This document shows positions 1 through 6,701 of a stretch of DNA of 7,260 nt, piece by piece (the stretch's first letter is position 1; each line of letters begins with the position of its first letter). This DNA is from Chromatiales bacterium. GTDB lineage: Bacteria > Pseudomonadota > Gammaproteobacteria > JACCYU01. The notes under the pieces were generated by a model. That model searched no databases. It was not told the origin of the DNA and saw only the letters and a list, made by a program, of their open reading frames with translations. A program made the translations under genes and the position numbers. The stretch is from the NCBI GenBank assembly GCA_031177845.1, contig JAPSGG010000068.1, forward strand, positions 1 through 7,260, in the 5' to 3' direction.

Positions 1-152
1 TCATCAATCGGCTGCAACATTACTTCGCCACCTACAAGATGGCCCCAAACAAGTCCAACAAGATCTCCATAGAAGGCGTGTACGGCTGCGAGCACGGCAT
101 GAAGGTCGTAGAGGCAGCCATGGCGGACTACGACGAGGAGTTCGGCCGGTAA
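1..152 (+). CDS. ppa: Inorganic pyrophosphatase, C-terminal fragment
   Basis: Only the last 49 codons are in the window (reading from base 3, stop TAA at 150-152); the start lies to the left. The tail carries an N-R-L-Q-H-Y-F-x-T-Y-K motif, then V-Y-G-C-E-H-G-M-K-V-V-E-A and an acidic end (D-Y-D-E-E-F-G-R). This pattern is typical of the C-terminal helices of soluble family I inorganic diphosphatases of proteobacteria, which hydrolyse cytosolic pyrophosphate to phosphate. The metal-binding active-site aspartates lie upstream, outside the window, so the assignment rests on tail resemblance only. The gene converges on the decayed ATP-grasp gene, with about 80 bases between the two ends. I see no clear hairpin plus T-tract terminator in that gap. 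Confidence 0.7.
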   Translation, partial: INRLQHYFATYKMAPNKSNKISIEGVYGCEHGMKVVEAAMADYDEEFGR

Positions 153-231
153 CTGGTGCGCAGCCGAAGCACGCGCGATCGATGGGCGACGACCGGTAGA
201 AGCTGGCCTCATCCGCTGCCCGGCGCGGGGG

Positions 232-1509
232 TCAGTCCGAGAAACTGAACGCCAATCAATCCATGCACTTGCGGTAATTTCTCATCCACTCTTCTTCGTT
301 TTGCGCACCGACCCAGATGTCGACAAGTTCGTTGCTGTAAGCATCCTGATCCTGCAGCTCCGATAGTCGCAAGCCCTCGCTCACGCTGATCTGGGTCAAT
401 GTGCCAGATACCTGTTCCTCGGCCGTCCTGACCTCCGCGTCATCCGGCACGGGCTTCACCAAGGCGTCTTCATACCTGCTTAGCATGAACTTCGCCGCGC
501 ACGCAAACGGGCCTTTCCGATGCGGAAACACCGGCCGCCTGCCGAGCGCTGGCTCAACCATGACCTTCTGATTGGGCAACCCATCCACCTTCTCGAACAT
601 GTCAGAATTGGATGTGGAGATGCGTAGATTGATTTCTAACAGGTGGAGGCTGTCGCGCTCCTCGTCGTAGAAGAATTCGATGTTGAATGCCGATTGATCG
701 AGCTGGATATGACGTAGGATCTTCTTTCGGTCTCGGACACCTGCTGTTGCGCGAGTTCCGGCAAGAAGGGCGGATACTGGAATCTGGAAAAGGGGTTGCT
801 GCTCTCGTCCTTGATCGACTCGATCACGCCGTACACCTCCGTCGCCGTTCTACACGTAGCCCTCCAACGCGCCTTGCCGCCCCTCGATAACTTCTTCGGC
901 GATACAAAAGCCGCCGTGTGCGCTAGCAATCTCGTTCGGCGTAGCCACCCGCTCTAGGAAAAAATCGAAGGGCTTACTGAAACGTGGGATCTTTTCGCGG
1001 ATGATGCCTGTACTCCCGTGGAAATCTCGCTCGTCATTGATCTTGAATGCCAGTTGAGACCGAAAGGCCTTCACCGGCTTGAGCCAGAACGGCAAGTCCA
1101 ATTCAATCTTAGACAATGCCTGATCGTCGTTTAGGTCGACCTTGCTAAACTTCGGCGTACATTCCGGCGCCACCTTGCGTTGCACGATGCGGCTCCAGTA
1201 TTTGTGATAGCACTTGATCACGCTCTCCAGGGACGGGGAAGGCACACCGAATCGGTCGCATAGAATCGGCAGCAGGCAGCTCACCGGAAAGTCCCAAACG
1301 TGATGATGGCATCCTTGGTGCCCGAAAACGAACCGATCTCCCGTTCCGCCCGGCTCAGGATCTCCGTGATCGGCAGGGGGGTGCTCTCCCTGGACGTCCT
1401 TGAAATCGAGCACGGGATGGATGCGATAGTCACCGAAGCGCTCCAGTGATTTCAGCTTGGCCAGATTGAGGCAGTCGCGCGCGATCGGGAATACGTTCTT
1501 TCTGGGCAT
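232..1509 (-). pseudogene. Decayed ATP-grasp domain protein gene
   Basis: Joining three reading frames on the minus strand gives one ATP-grasp ligase-like protein of about 425 residues. It starts M-P-R-K-N-V-F at 1509 behind a good GGAGGT site. Recognisable parts, in order, are a W-D-F-P-V-S segment (from 1296), H-K-Y-W-S-R, the lysine motif F-W-L-K-P-V-K (lysine at 1078-1080), C-I-A-E-E-V-I-E-G, V-Y-G-V-I-E-S-I, Q-S-A-F-N-I-E-F-F-Y-D, the metal-binding E-I-N-x-R motif (636-622), and F-A-C-A-A-K-F-M-L. Lesions are: one extra base in a run of six G (1376-1381); one base lost near 1297; stop TAG at 850-852; one extra base at 839-840; one base lost near 727; proline replaced by leucine in E-I-N-P-R (625-627); and TGA at 256-258. 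The natural end seems to be TGA at 232-234, since L-A-F-S-F-S-D follows the early stop. Intact relatives would join an acid to an amine or similar nucleophile using ATP. The substrate is unknown, and the gene cannot now make a full protein. Confidence 0.85.
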
Positions 1510-1515
1510 AAATCG

Positions 1516-1521
1516 ACCTCC
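1516..1521 (-). promoter_or_regulatory. Ribosome binding site of the dead ATP-grasp gene
   Basis: On the minus strand GGAGGT is followed by six bases and then the ATG at 1509-1507. It fixes the ancestral start at 1509 rather than at the in-frame ATG at 1608. The initiation signal has survived although the reading frame has not. Confidence 0.65.
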
Positions 1522-1535
1522 AAGCTGACCTGTGG

Positions 1536-1814
1536 TTGCGTGGTGACCGCTTGCAGGTGTCAATAGGCGTACAGAGCAAGATGTATAACGCGTATGCATA
1601 TATCGCATGCCCCGGCGCGATAGATTATGCGCTACACCCTTTTGACTGGTATCTAACGTCTGTTCTGCGAGGCGCGAAGCACTATGGCTTTCCCGCCGAT
1701 GACGTGTGGCGCTTGCGGTAGGTCCAATGCATTACCGACCGGCATATCGACCGCGCCGCTCGAAATCGGAACATCCCGGCTAGATTTCGCGGCGCAGATA
1801 CCTCGGTCTGGTAA
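1536..1814 (+). pseudogene. Gamma-glutamylcyclotransferase-like remnant (C-terminal part)
   Basis: The frame reads A-Y-A-Y-I-A, then I-D-x-A-L-x-P-F-D-W-Y-L-x-x-V-L-R-G-A-K-H-Y-G-F-P-A-D-D-V, up to a TAG at 1719-1721. The same frame continues with I-T-D-R-H-I-D-R-A-A-R-N-R to TAA at 1812-1814. The pattern of x-A-Y-x-A, then P-x-D-W-Y, G-A-x-x-H/Y-G-x-P and D-x-x-x-x-R-A-A-R-N-R is that of the C-terminal half of bacterial gamma-glutamylcyclotransferase-like (AIG2/GGCT fold) proteins. These release 5-oxoproline from gamma-glutamyl compounds. The N-terminal substrate-binding part (the Y-G-S-N loop and the catalytic glutamate region) is missing: the frame closes at TAA 1509-1511 and the DNA to the left belongs to the divergent ATP-grasp gene. 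The listed left edge is the TTG opening the visible frame, not a believable start. The end stops one base short of the end of the converging ppiC-like gene. Family assignment is by motif memory, without a search. Confidence 0.6.
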
Positions 1815-1815
1815 G

Positions 1816-2661
1816 TCAACTCTTAGGCGTTTGCGCCTGTGGCTTGAGCTTAATTTCTATTTCCGCGCCCTCGCGCAGTTTCTCGATGTAAGACTGCAAT
1901 GCGTTGCTGGTAAGTATGCTCTCTACCCGCTCTCTCACATCCTCAAAGGGCGGCGGCTCCAGCTTGCGGGTGTCTTCCAGCAGAATCACATGCCAGCCGA
2001 ACTGCGTCTTTACGGGCTCTTTGGTGTACGCGCCCTTTTCAAGCTTTCTTACCGCCTCCGCGAACGGCGCCACCATGGTATCGGGGCTGAACCAGCCCAG
2101 ATCGCCGCCCTCGAGAGCAGATGGCGCGGAGGATTCTTCTGCTGAAAGCGAGACGAAATCTGCGCCCTTGTTCAGGCGGCTGATGATCGTTCCGGCCTCT
2201 TTTCGCGTCTCCATCAGGATATGCCTGGCCTTGTACTCACGATCGGAGAGCTGAGCTACCTGCGCCTCGTATTCTGCCTTAAGCTCTTCTTCGGAGAATG
2301 ACATATTGTCCATATGCTCGCGCATGAAGGCGTTGACCAGCAGATTAGTGCGTTGCCATTCTAGCTCCGCCTTCACGTCATCGCGCTCGTCCAGTCCTTC
2401 TTCCTCGGCCTGCTGTTCGATAACCTCTAGTTGCACCAGTTCGTCCAGCGCCGCGTGCCGGTCGGGCGGGTCGTCGGGGCGCGCAGATTGCTGGTGCGCG
2501 ATGTAAGCATCGAGCTCACGTTGGGTGATGGTCGCGTCATTGACCGTCGCGACGACTTCTTCGGCTCCGTCATCCTTGGCTTCTTGCGCCCCTTTCTGGC
2601 AACCCGATAGCAGACCTACCACCAGCAAGGGTAAGGCAGTTGCAGCGATCTTGCGATTCAT
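1816..2661 (-). CDS. Parvulin-type peptidyl-prolyl isomerase lipoprotein
   Basis: The 281-residue protein is a predicted periplasm-facing lipoprotein. It begins M-N-R-K, followed by a hydrophobic stretch and the lipobox L-S-G-C with Cys21. Residue +2 is Gln, not Asp, which favours sorting to the outer membrane. A helical SurA/PrsA-like region follows (about 35-140), then one parvulin domain (about 143-232) with the family landmarks K-A-R-H-I-L, G-G-D-L-G-W-F and Q-F-G-W-H-V-I-L, and a charged C-terminal helix. Parvulins catalyse cis-trans isomerisation of prolyl bonds and help fold exported proteins. The start at 2661 was chosen because it gives a clean signal peptide; an in-frame ATG 26 codons upstream would bury it. 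A weak GGGAA lies upstream. It is the last gene of the yciB-yciI series, 80 bases after yciI, and converges with the gamma-glutamylcyclotransferase remnant. A ppiC/prsA/surA-type name would be a guess beyond the domain. Confidence 0.88.
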   Translation of the reverse strand: MNRKIAATALPLLVVGLLSGCQKGAQEAKDDGAEEVVATVNDATITQRELDAYIAHQQSARPDDPPDRHAALDELVQLEVIEQQAEEEGLDERDDVKAELEWQRTNLLVNAFMREHMDNMSFSEEELKAEYEAQVAQLSDREYKARHILMETRKEAGTIISRLNKGADFVSLSAEESSAPSALEGGDLGWFSPDTMVAPFAEAVRKLEKGAYTKEPVKTQFGWHVILLEDTRKLEPPPFEDVRERVESILTSNALQSYIEKLREGAEIEIKLKPQAQTPKS

Positions 2662-2741
2662 ATCATTTTCCCGATCAATGCCGGGTGGGTTATCCGGCGA
2701 GTTGGGGTGCGCTGCGATAGCAGGGTGGCCACAGTGCACTA

Positions 2742-3041
2742 TTATGGCAGCACTTTCTTAAACGGTTTTACGATGACCCACTCGTAAACGCCTCCCCCAA
2801 CGTACGGATCGCTGGCCGCCCAGCTCTGTGCCGCCTCCAGCGAGTCGAACTCGGCAATGACAAGGCTGCCGGTAAAGCCGGCCGGGCCGGGGTCCTCGCT
2901 ATCGATGGCCGGGTGCGGGCCGGCCAGTATCAGGCGCCCGCCCCGCTTAAGCTCTAGTAGGCGCTCGATATGTTGCTCGCGCGCGGACTTGCGCCTTTCC
3001 AGGCTCTGGTCTACATCCTGACTAATGATCGCGTACAGCAT
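2742..3041 (-). CDS. yciI: YciI family protein
   Basis: The 99-residue protein has about the length of E. coli YciI and the family landmarks: M-L-Y-A-I at the start, D-x-x-x-S-L-x-x-R-x-x-x-R-x-x-H with His24, G-P-H-P-A at 41-45, G-S-L-V-I-A-E-F at 58-65, S-D-P-Y with Asp78, G-V-Y-E and a final P-F-K. YciI proteins have a ferredoxin-like (dimeric alpha/beta barrel) fold with a conserved His/Asp pair thought to be catalytic; their reaction in cells is not established. The gene starts 13 bases after the yciB stop, and a GAGG overlapping that TGA can serve as its ribosome binding site, so the two are probably co-transcribed and perhaps translationally coupled. The yciB-yciI pairing is common in gammaproteobacteria. 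Confidence 0.92.
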   Translation of the reverse strand: MLYAIISQDVDQSLERRKSAREQHIERLLELKRGGRLILAGPHPAIDSEDPGPAGFTGSLVIAEFDSLEAAQSWAASDPYVGGGVYEWVIVKPFKKVLP

Positions 3042-3054
3042 CGCAACAATCGCC

Positions 3055-3675
3055 TCACGTTTCTTGCTTGCCCGCTTCCATGTGCCGGGAGAGATAGAGC
3101 GCCTGAGCGAACACGAACACCAGCGTGAGCCCCATCAGGCCGAACAGCTTGAAGTCCACCCAGGTCTCTTCGCGGAAATTGTAAGCCACGTAGAGGTTGG
3201 CTAGGCCGGCGAAGAGAAAGAACCCAACCCAGGCCAGGTTGATCCGGCGCCAGATGGCCGCGGGCACCGTGACGGCGTGGCCCATCACACGCTCCACCAG
3301 CGTCTTGCCGCCTATCCACTGGCTGCCCAGAAATACAGCCGCGAACAGCCAGTTCAGAATTGTCGGCTTCCACTTGATGAAGACCGGATCGTGCAGCGCC
3401 AGCGTCGCGCCGCCGAAGATCGTGATCAGGGCGAGCGAGATCAGGTGCATCCGCTCGAAATGGCGGTTGCGAAGCCAGTACAGCGACACCTGCACGATCG
3501 AGGCCAGGATGGCGACAGCCGTGGCAAGATAAATGGCATGGGCGGGCTCGCTCGGCGTCAGCGACATGAGCGGGAGCGCGTTAATCATCTCGATCGCGCC
3601 CGGCGGGATCGCGCCGTAAAACTTGTAGACAATGAAAAACAGCAGGATCGGGAAGAAATCGTAGAAAAACTTCAT
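3055..3675 (-). CDS. yciB: Inner-membrane septation protein YciB/IspZ
   Basis: The 206-residue multi-spanning membrane protein opens with [14 protein letters not shown]. It contains the family signatures [19 protein letters not shown] (88-105), S-Q-W-I-G-G-K (118-124), R-I-N-L-A-W-V (144-150), G-L-A-N-L-Y-V-A-Y (157-165), W-V-D-F-K-L-F-G-L (172-180) and a final Y-L-S-R-H-M. YciB is an inner-membrane protein linked to cell-envelope integrity and, in Shigella, to septation. It is about 27 residues longer than the E. coli protein (179), mainly because of a proline-rich loop after the first membrane segment (about 21-48). Start 3675 is supported by AGGAT a few bases upstream and by alignment with the usual N-terminus; an ATG 30 codons upstream is unlikely. 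It is the first gene of the leftward series, divergent from yciO. Confidence 0.94.
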   Translation of the reverse strand: MKFFYDFFPILLFFIVYKFYGAIPPGAIEMINALPLMSLTPSEPAHAIYLATAVAILASIVQVSLYWLRNRHFERMHLISLALITIFGGATLALHDPVFIKWKPTILNWLFAAVFLGSQWIGGKTLVERVMGHAVTVPAAIWRRINLAWVGFFLFAGLANLYVAYNFREETWVDFKLFGLMGLTLVFVFAQALYLSRHMEAGKQET

Positions 3676-3743
3676 CGGTATCCTGAAAAGAACGTAGCGT
3701 CGACAGGCTATGGTAACCCATGCCCGACTGCCTGCATACGCTG

Positions 3744-3773
3744 TTGGTCCGGGTAGGAGGTTCAAGGTAGAAT
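3744..3773 (+). promoter_or_regulatory. Candidate sigma-70 promoter for the yciO-trpS series
   Basis: A TAGAAT (3768-3773), five of six matches to the -10 consensus, lies 18 bases after TTGGTC (3744-3749), a weak -35 match. It sits 48 bases before the yciO GTG start in the divergent yciB/yciO gap and points the right way. No comparably good leftward promoter for yciB was found by eye. Confidence 0.4.
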
Positions 3774-3821
3774 CCCGACCTTTGCAGCAAGAGCCTAAGC
3801 GTTTCTATCCAGGGTGTCAGC

Positions 3822-4448
3822 GTGAGCCAGTTCTTTTCGATTCATCCGGCGAACCCCCAGCCGCGGTTGATCCGCAATACGGTCGAGATTCTCAACGGCG
3901 GTGGTCTTATCGTCTATCCCACGGATTCGTGCTACGCGCTAGGCTGCCTGATCGGCAACAAGGAGGCCATGGAGCGCATTCGGCGCATCCGCCAGGTTGA
4001 TGCCAAACATCACTTCACGCTTGTATGTCGCGACCTGTCGGAGATTTCAACCTATGCAAAGGTAGACAACATCGCCTACCGCCTCCTCAAGACCCGCACC
4101 CCTGGACCATATACCTTTCTCCTCAAGGCGACGCACGAGGTGCCGCGCCGACTGCAGACGCCCAAGCGCAACACCATCGGACTACGCGTGCCGGATCATA
4201 CCGTGACGCAGGCGCTACTGGCGCAGCTGGATCAACCCCTGATGAGCAGCACACTCCTCTTGCCCGGCTCGGAGCTGCCGCTGACCGACCCGGCGGAGAT
4301 GCGCGAGCGGCTGGAGCACGAGGTCGATCTGATCATCGATGGCGGCTTCTGCGGCATTGAGCCGACCACCGTCATCGACCTCATCGATGGCGTGCCACAG
4401 GTCCTACGGCGGGGCAAGGGCGAGATCAATGGACTGGCGGGATATTGA
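3822..4448 (+). CDS. yciO: YciO, Sua5/YrdC/YciO family protein
   Basis: The 208-residue protein is close to E. coli YciO throughout. It has M-S-Q-F-F-x-I-H-P at the N-terminus, the nucleotide-binding-fold motif V-Y-P-T-D-S at 31-36, A-M-E-R-I-x-R-I-R-Q at 49-58, F-T-L-V-C-R-D-L-S-E at 65-74, T-P-G-P-Y-T-F at 93-99, the basic segment E-V-P-R-R-L with P-K-R-N-T-I-G-L-R-V-P (114-124), S-S-T-L-L-L-P-G-S-E and P-T-T-V-I-D-L. Relatives in this superfamily (Sua5/TsaC) make threonylcarbamoyl-AMP for the t6A modification of tRNA; YciO is the paralogous branch whose role is less settled. The start is a GTG preceded by AGGGTG about five bases upstream, and it matches the family N-terminus exactly. It leads the rightward series, 42 bases ahead of trpS. 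Confidence 0.95.
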   Translation: MSQFFSIHPANPQPRLIRNTVEILNGGGLIVYPTDSCYALGCLIGNKEAMERIRRIRQVDAKHHFTLVCRDLSEISTYAKVDNIAYRLLKTRTPGPYTFLLKATHEVPRRLQTPKRNTIGLRVPDHTVTQALLAQLDQPLMSSTLLLPGSELPLTDPAEMRERLEHEVDLIIDGGFCGIEPTTVIDLIDGVPQVLRRGKGEINGLAGY

Positions 4449-4490
4449 GGTGCACGGGATCGCGCGCAGCGGGTACGCCGGGAACGCTGT

Positions 4491-5708
4491 TTGAACTCCG
4501 CTGTCAACTCAAACCGACGCGTGCTATCCGGCATGCGCCCCACCGGACGCCTGCACCTCGGCCACTACCATGGTGTGCTTAAGAACTGGATCGAGCTGCA
4601 ACACTCCCACGAGTGCTTCTTCTTTATCGCCGACTGGCATGCCCTTACCACGCACTACCAGGAGCCGCAGATCGTGGCCGACAGCGTGTGGGAGATGGTC
4701 ATCGACTGGCTTGCGGCCGGCCTCGAACCGCGAGTCGCCACCGTGTTCATCCAGTCGCGCGTGCCGGAGCACGCCGAGTTGCACCTGTTGCTCTCCATGC
4801 TCGCGCCGCTGAGCTGGCTGGAGCGCGTGCCGAGCTTCAAGGACCAGCAGGAGAAGCTCAAGGAGCGAGACCTGGCGACCTATGGGTTTCTGGGCTACCC
4901 GTTGCTGCAGAGTGCCGATATCCTCATCTACAAGGCGGGATGGGTGCCAGTGGGGGAAGATCAGGTACCCCACGTGGAAGTCACGCGCGAGATCGCGCGC
5001 CGGTTTAATTTCCTGTACGGGCGCGAACCCGGCTTTGCGGCAAAAGCTGAAGAATCCGCTCGCAAGATGGGCAAGAGGAGCGCCAAGACCTACCATGAGC
5101 TGCGCACGCGCTACCGAGAGCAGGGCGACTCGAAGGCGCTGGAAGACGCGCGCGCGCTGGTGGAATTTCAACAGAATCTATCGACCGCCGATCGCGAACG
5201 CCTGTTGGGCTTTGTTGAGGGCACGGGCAAGATCATCCTACCGGAGCCACAGCCCTTGTTGACCGAGGCCTCAAAGATGCCGGGGCTGGACGGGCAGAAG
5301 ATGTCGAAGTCCTACGGGAACACCATCGAGCTGCGCGAGTCGCCCGAGCGCGTGGCGCAGAAGCTTCGCACGATGCCGACAGACCCCGCCCGTGTTCGCC
5401 GCTCCGATCCCGGCGACCCCGAGAAGTGTCCGGTGTGGGCGCTGCATAAGCACTACTCGAACGACGAGGTGCAGGCCTGGGTCCAATGGGGCTGCCGCAC
5501 GGCCGGCATCGGCTGTCTGGAATGCAAGCAGCCGGTCATCGATGCGATTCAGGCGGAGCTCAAACTCATACAGGGACGCGCCAGGGAATATGAGCGCGAC
5601 GTTGACGTGGTGCGCAAGGTCGTCGCCGAAGGCTGCGATGCAGCGCGCACTATCGCGCGTGAGACGCTGGTGGAGGTGCGTGGAGCAATGGGGCTCGCAT
5701 ACCGCTAG
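4491..5708 (+). CDS. trpS: Tryptophan--tRNA ligase (TrpS)
   Basis: The 405-residue class I aminoacyl-tRNA synthetase charges tRNA-Trp with tryptophan using ATP in the cytosol. It shows R-V-L-S-G-M-R-P-T-G (10-19), the HIGH-type motif H-L-G-H at 22-25, F-F-F-I-A-D-W-H-A-L, a G-Y-P-L-L-Q-S-A-D-I-L stretch, V-G-E-D-Q (tryptophan/ATP pocket region) and the K-M-S-K-S loop at 270-274. It is of the longer class (about 400 residues) with an extra segment before KMSKS and a C-rich G-C-R-T-A-G-I-G-C-L-E-C-K stretch, unlike the roughly 330-residue E. coli form. The TTG at 4491 is the only usable start codon between the in-frame yciO stop and the first ATG (4533), which would delete the first strand of the Rossmann fold. 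A weak CGGGAA precedes it. It lies 42 bases after yciO and 85 bases before scpA. Confidence 0.95.
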   Translation: MNSAVNSNRRVLSGMRPTGRLHLGHYHGVLKNWIELQHSHECFFFIADWHALTTHYQEPQIVADSVWEMVIDWLAAGLEPRVATVFIQSRVPEHAELHLLLSMLAPLSWLERVPSFKDQQEKLKERDLATYGFLGYPLLQSADILIYKAGWVPVGEDQVPHVEVTREIARRFNFLYGREPGFAAKAEESARKMGKRSAKTYHELRTRYREQGDSKALEDARALVEFQQNLSTADRERLLGFVEGTGKIILPEPQPLLTEASKMPGLDGQKMSKSYGNTIELRESPERVAQKLRTMPTDPARVRRSDPGDPEKCPVWALHKHYSNDEVQAWVQWGCRTAGIGCLECKQPVIDAIQAELKLIQGRAREYERDVDVVRKVVAEGCDAARTIARETLVEVRGAMGLAYR

Positions 5709-5718
5709 GGCGAGGTCG

Positions 5719-5764
5719 CGTGAGAGCGGCTGGGTGCAGACGCGTAGTAGCGCACACTCTCACG
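5719..5764. repeat. 8-bp inverted repeat between trpS and scpA
   Basis: CGTGAGAG (5719-5726) is perfectly complementary to CTCTCACG (5757-5764), with a 30-base loop between. It fills most of the trpS-scpA gap and lies just before the AGGGGAAG that may serve scpA. It is not followed by a T-tract, so it is not an obvious terminator. It may be an operator or a weak RNA stem, or be due to chance. Confidence 0.35.
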
Positions 5765-5793
5765 GCCTGCCGCAGGGGAAGATCGATAACATC

Positions 5794-6618
5794 ATGTCAG
5801 ACGCCATCATCTTGAAGCTTGCGCCAGAGCCCAAAGCGCCCGTAGCAATCGTGCGCGGTGAGCCGATCACGACGCTGCCTATCGATCTCTACATCCCGCC
5901 GGACGCGTTGCAGGTATTCCTGGAGGCCTTCGAAGGGCCTTTAGACCTGCTCCTCTATCTCATCAAGCGCCACAATCTCGATATCCTCGACATCCCGATT
6001 GCCGATATCACCCGGCAGTACATGGAGTACGTCGAGCTGATGAAAGAATTACATCTGGAGTTGGCTGCAGAGTATCTGCTAATGGCCGCGATGCTGGCGG
6101 AGATCAAGTCTCGCATGCTGTTGCCGCGCCCCGCCGAGGCGGACGACGAGCAAGATCCGCGCGCCGAACTCATGCGCCGCTTGCAGGAATACGAACGCTT
6201 CAGACAGGCGGCCGAAGACATCGATGCGCTACCGCGGCTCGAGCGCGAGATATTCTCGGCCTCTGCGCTGCCACCAGAGATAAGCGGCCCCAGACCACGG
6301 CCGGAGGTCAGTCTCCGAGATATGCTGATGGCCTTTAAGGATGTGCTGCACCGCGCCCAGATGTTTTCGCACCACCACATCAGGCGCGAACCCCTCTCCG
6401 TGCGCGAGCGCATGTGCATGGTGCTGGCGAAACTGACCGACCAGGGCTTTACCGAATTCACCGCCTGCTTCGCGCCGCGGGAGGGCCGCGCCGGCGTCAC
6501 CGTCACGCTGCTTGCGGTACTGGAGCTCATTAAGGAGCGTCTCGTCGAGCTGGTGCAGGCGGCACCATTTGCGCCAATCTATCTGCGGCCCGCGAGCTCT
6601 AACGTGGGGGGCAATTGA
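5794..6618 (+). CDS. scpA: Segregation and condensation protein A (ScpA)
   Basis: The 274-residue protein is the kleisin subunit that bridges the SMC ATPase heads and, with ScpB, forms the bacterial SMC-ScpAB condensin used in chromosome compaction and segregation. After a flexible 35-residue leader, the N-terminal SMC-neck-binding domain carries the hallmark F-E-G-P-L-D-L-L-L-Y-L-I (46-57), then D-I-L-D-I-P-I-A-D-I-T-R-Q-Y (63-76) and the helical A-A-E-Y-L-L-M-A-A-M-L-A-E-I-K-S-R-M-L-L-P (91-111). A charged linker that binds ScpB follows, and a C-terminal winged-helix domain (about 199-266) ends in F-A-P-I-Y-L-R. ATG 5794 was chosen because it gives the usual gammaproteobacterial leader; AGGGGAAG lies rather far upstream (about 13 bases), and the frame runs open far into trpS without a better start. 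It is 103 bases before scpB. Confidence 0.94.
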   Translation: MSDAIILKLAPEPKAPVAIVRGEPITTLPIDLYIPPDALQVFLEAFEGPLDLLLYLIKRHNLDILDIPIADITRQYMEYVELMKELHLELAAEYLLMAAMLAEIKSRMLLPRPAEADDEQDPRAELMRRLQEYERFRQAAEDIDALPRLEREIFSASALPPEISGPRPRPEVSLRDMLMAFKDVLHRAQMFSHHHIRREPLSVRERMCMVLAKLTDQGFTEFTACFAPREGRAGVTVTLLAVLELIKERLVELVQAAPFAPIYLRPASSNVGGN

Positions 6619-6661
6619 GGGACATGGTGTCGGCCGCGGATTGCCAAGCTACGAGAGTTTT

Positions 6662-6673
6662 TGAATCGATTCA
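6662..6673. repeat. 12-bp perfect palindrome upstream of scpB
   Basis: TGAATCGATTCA reads the same on both strands. It is in the 103-base scpA-scpB gap, 48 bases before the scpB start. A dyad of this kind suits a dimeric DNA-binding protein, but no regulator can be named from it and chance is possible. Confidence 0.4.
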
Positions 6674-6681
6674 GAACGCAG

Positions 6682-6701
6682 GTCGCCGATCCCCCGGCGA
6701 C
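6682..6701 (+). promoter_or_regulatory. GC-rich hairpin in the scpB leader
   Basis: GTCGCCG (6682-6688) pairs perfectly with CGGCGAC (6695-6701) around the six-base loop ATCCCC. The stem is strong (six of seven pairs are G-C). It ends 20 bases before the scpB ATG, so it would form in the mRNA just upstream of the ribosome binding site. No T-run follows, so it is not a standard terminator. It could protect, pause or tune translation of scpB relative to scpA. Confidence 0.5.

Noticed and set aside
204..234. A terminator between ppa and the ATP-grasp remnant (CCCGGCGCGGG)
   Set aside because: The possible stem is only four pairs with a three-base loop and no T-run follows.
256..600. A separate 114-residue minus-strand gene
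   Set aside because: It is the C-terminal part of the broken ATP-grasp gene; the same frame continues upstream through the E-I-N-L-R and A-F-N-I-E-F-F segments with no start signal at 600.
232..1509. Programmed frameshifting or stop readthrough that keeps the ATP-grasp protein alive
   Set aside because: Several unrelated lesions at ordinary sites, plus a changed metal-site residue, are far more easily explained by decay.
1558..1563. A perfect TTGACA (minus strand) as -35 box for the ATP-grasp gene
   Set aside because: No acceptable -10 hexamer lies 15-19 bases downstream; the bases there are GC-rich.
850..1608. An intact 252-residue minus-strand gene starting at 1608
   Set aside because: The GGAGGT-supported start is at 1509, the frame contains a scrambled segment, and it ends at a lesion stop in the middle of the ATP-grasp domain.
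3700..3740. A leftward promoter for yciB around TACCAT
   Set aside because: Only four of six -10 matches and no reasonable -35 at the right distance.
4524..5171. A long minus-strand open frame opposite trpS
   Set aside because: It is a shadow of the trpS codon pattern, with no family resemblance and no ribosome binding site.
5392..5793. An extended N-terminus for scpA reaching into trpS
   Set aside because: The extra residues are arginine- and serine-rich out-of-frame trpS sequence; the normal scpA leader begins at 5794.
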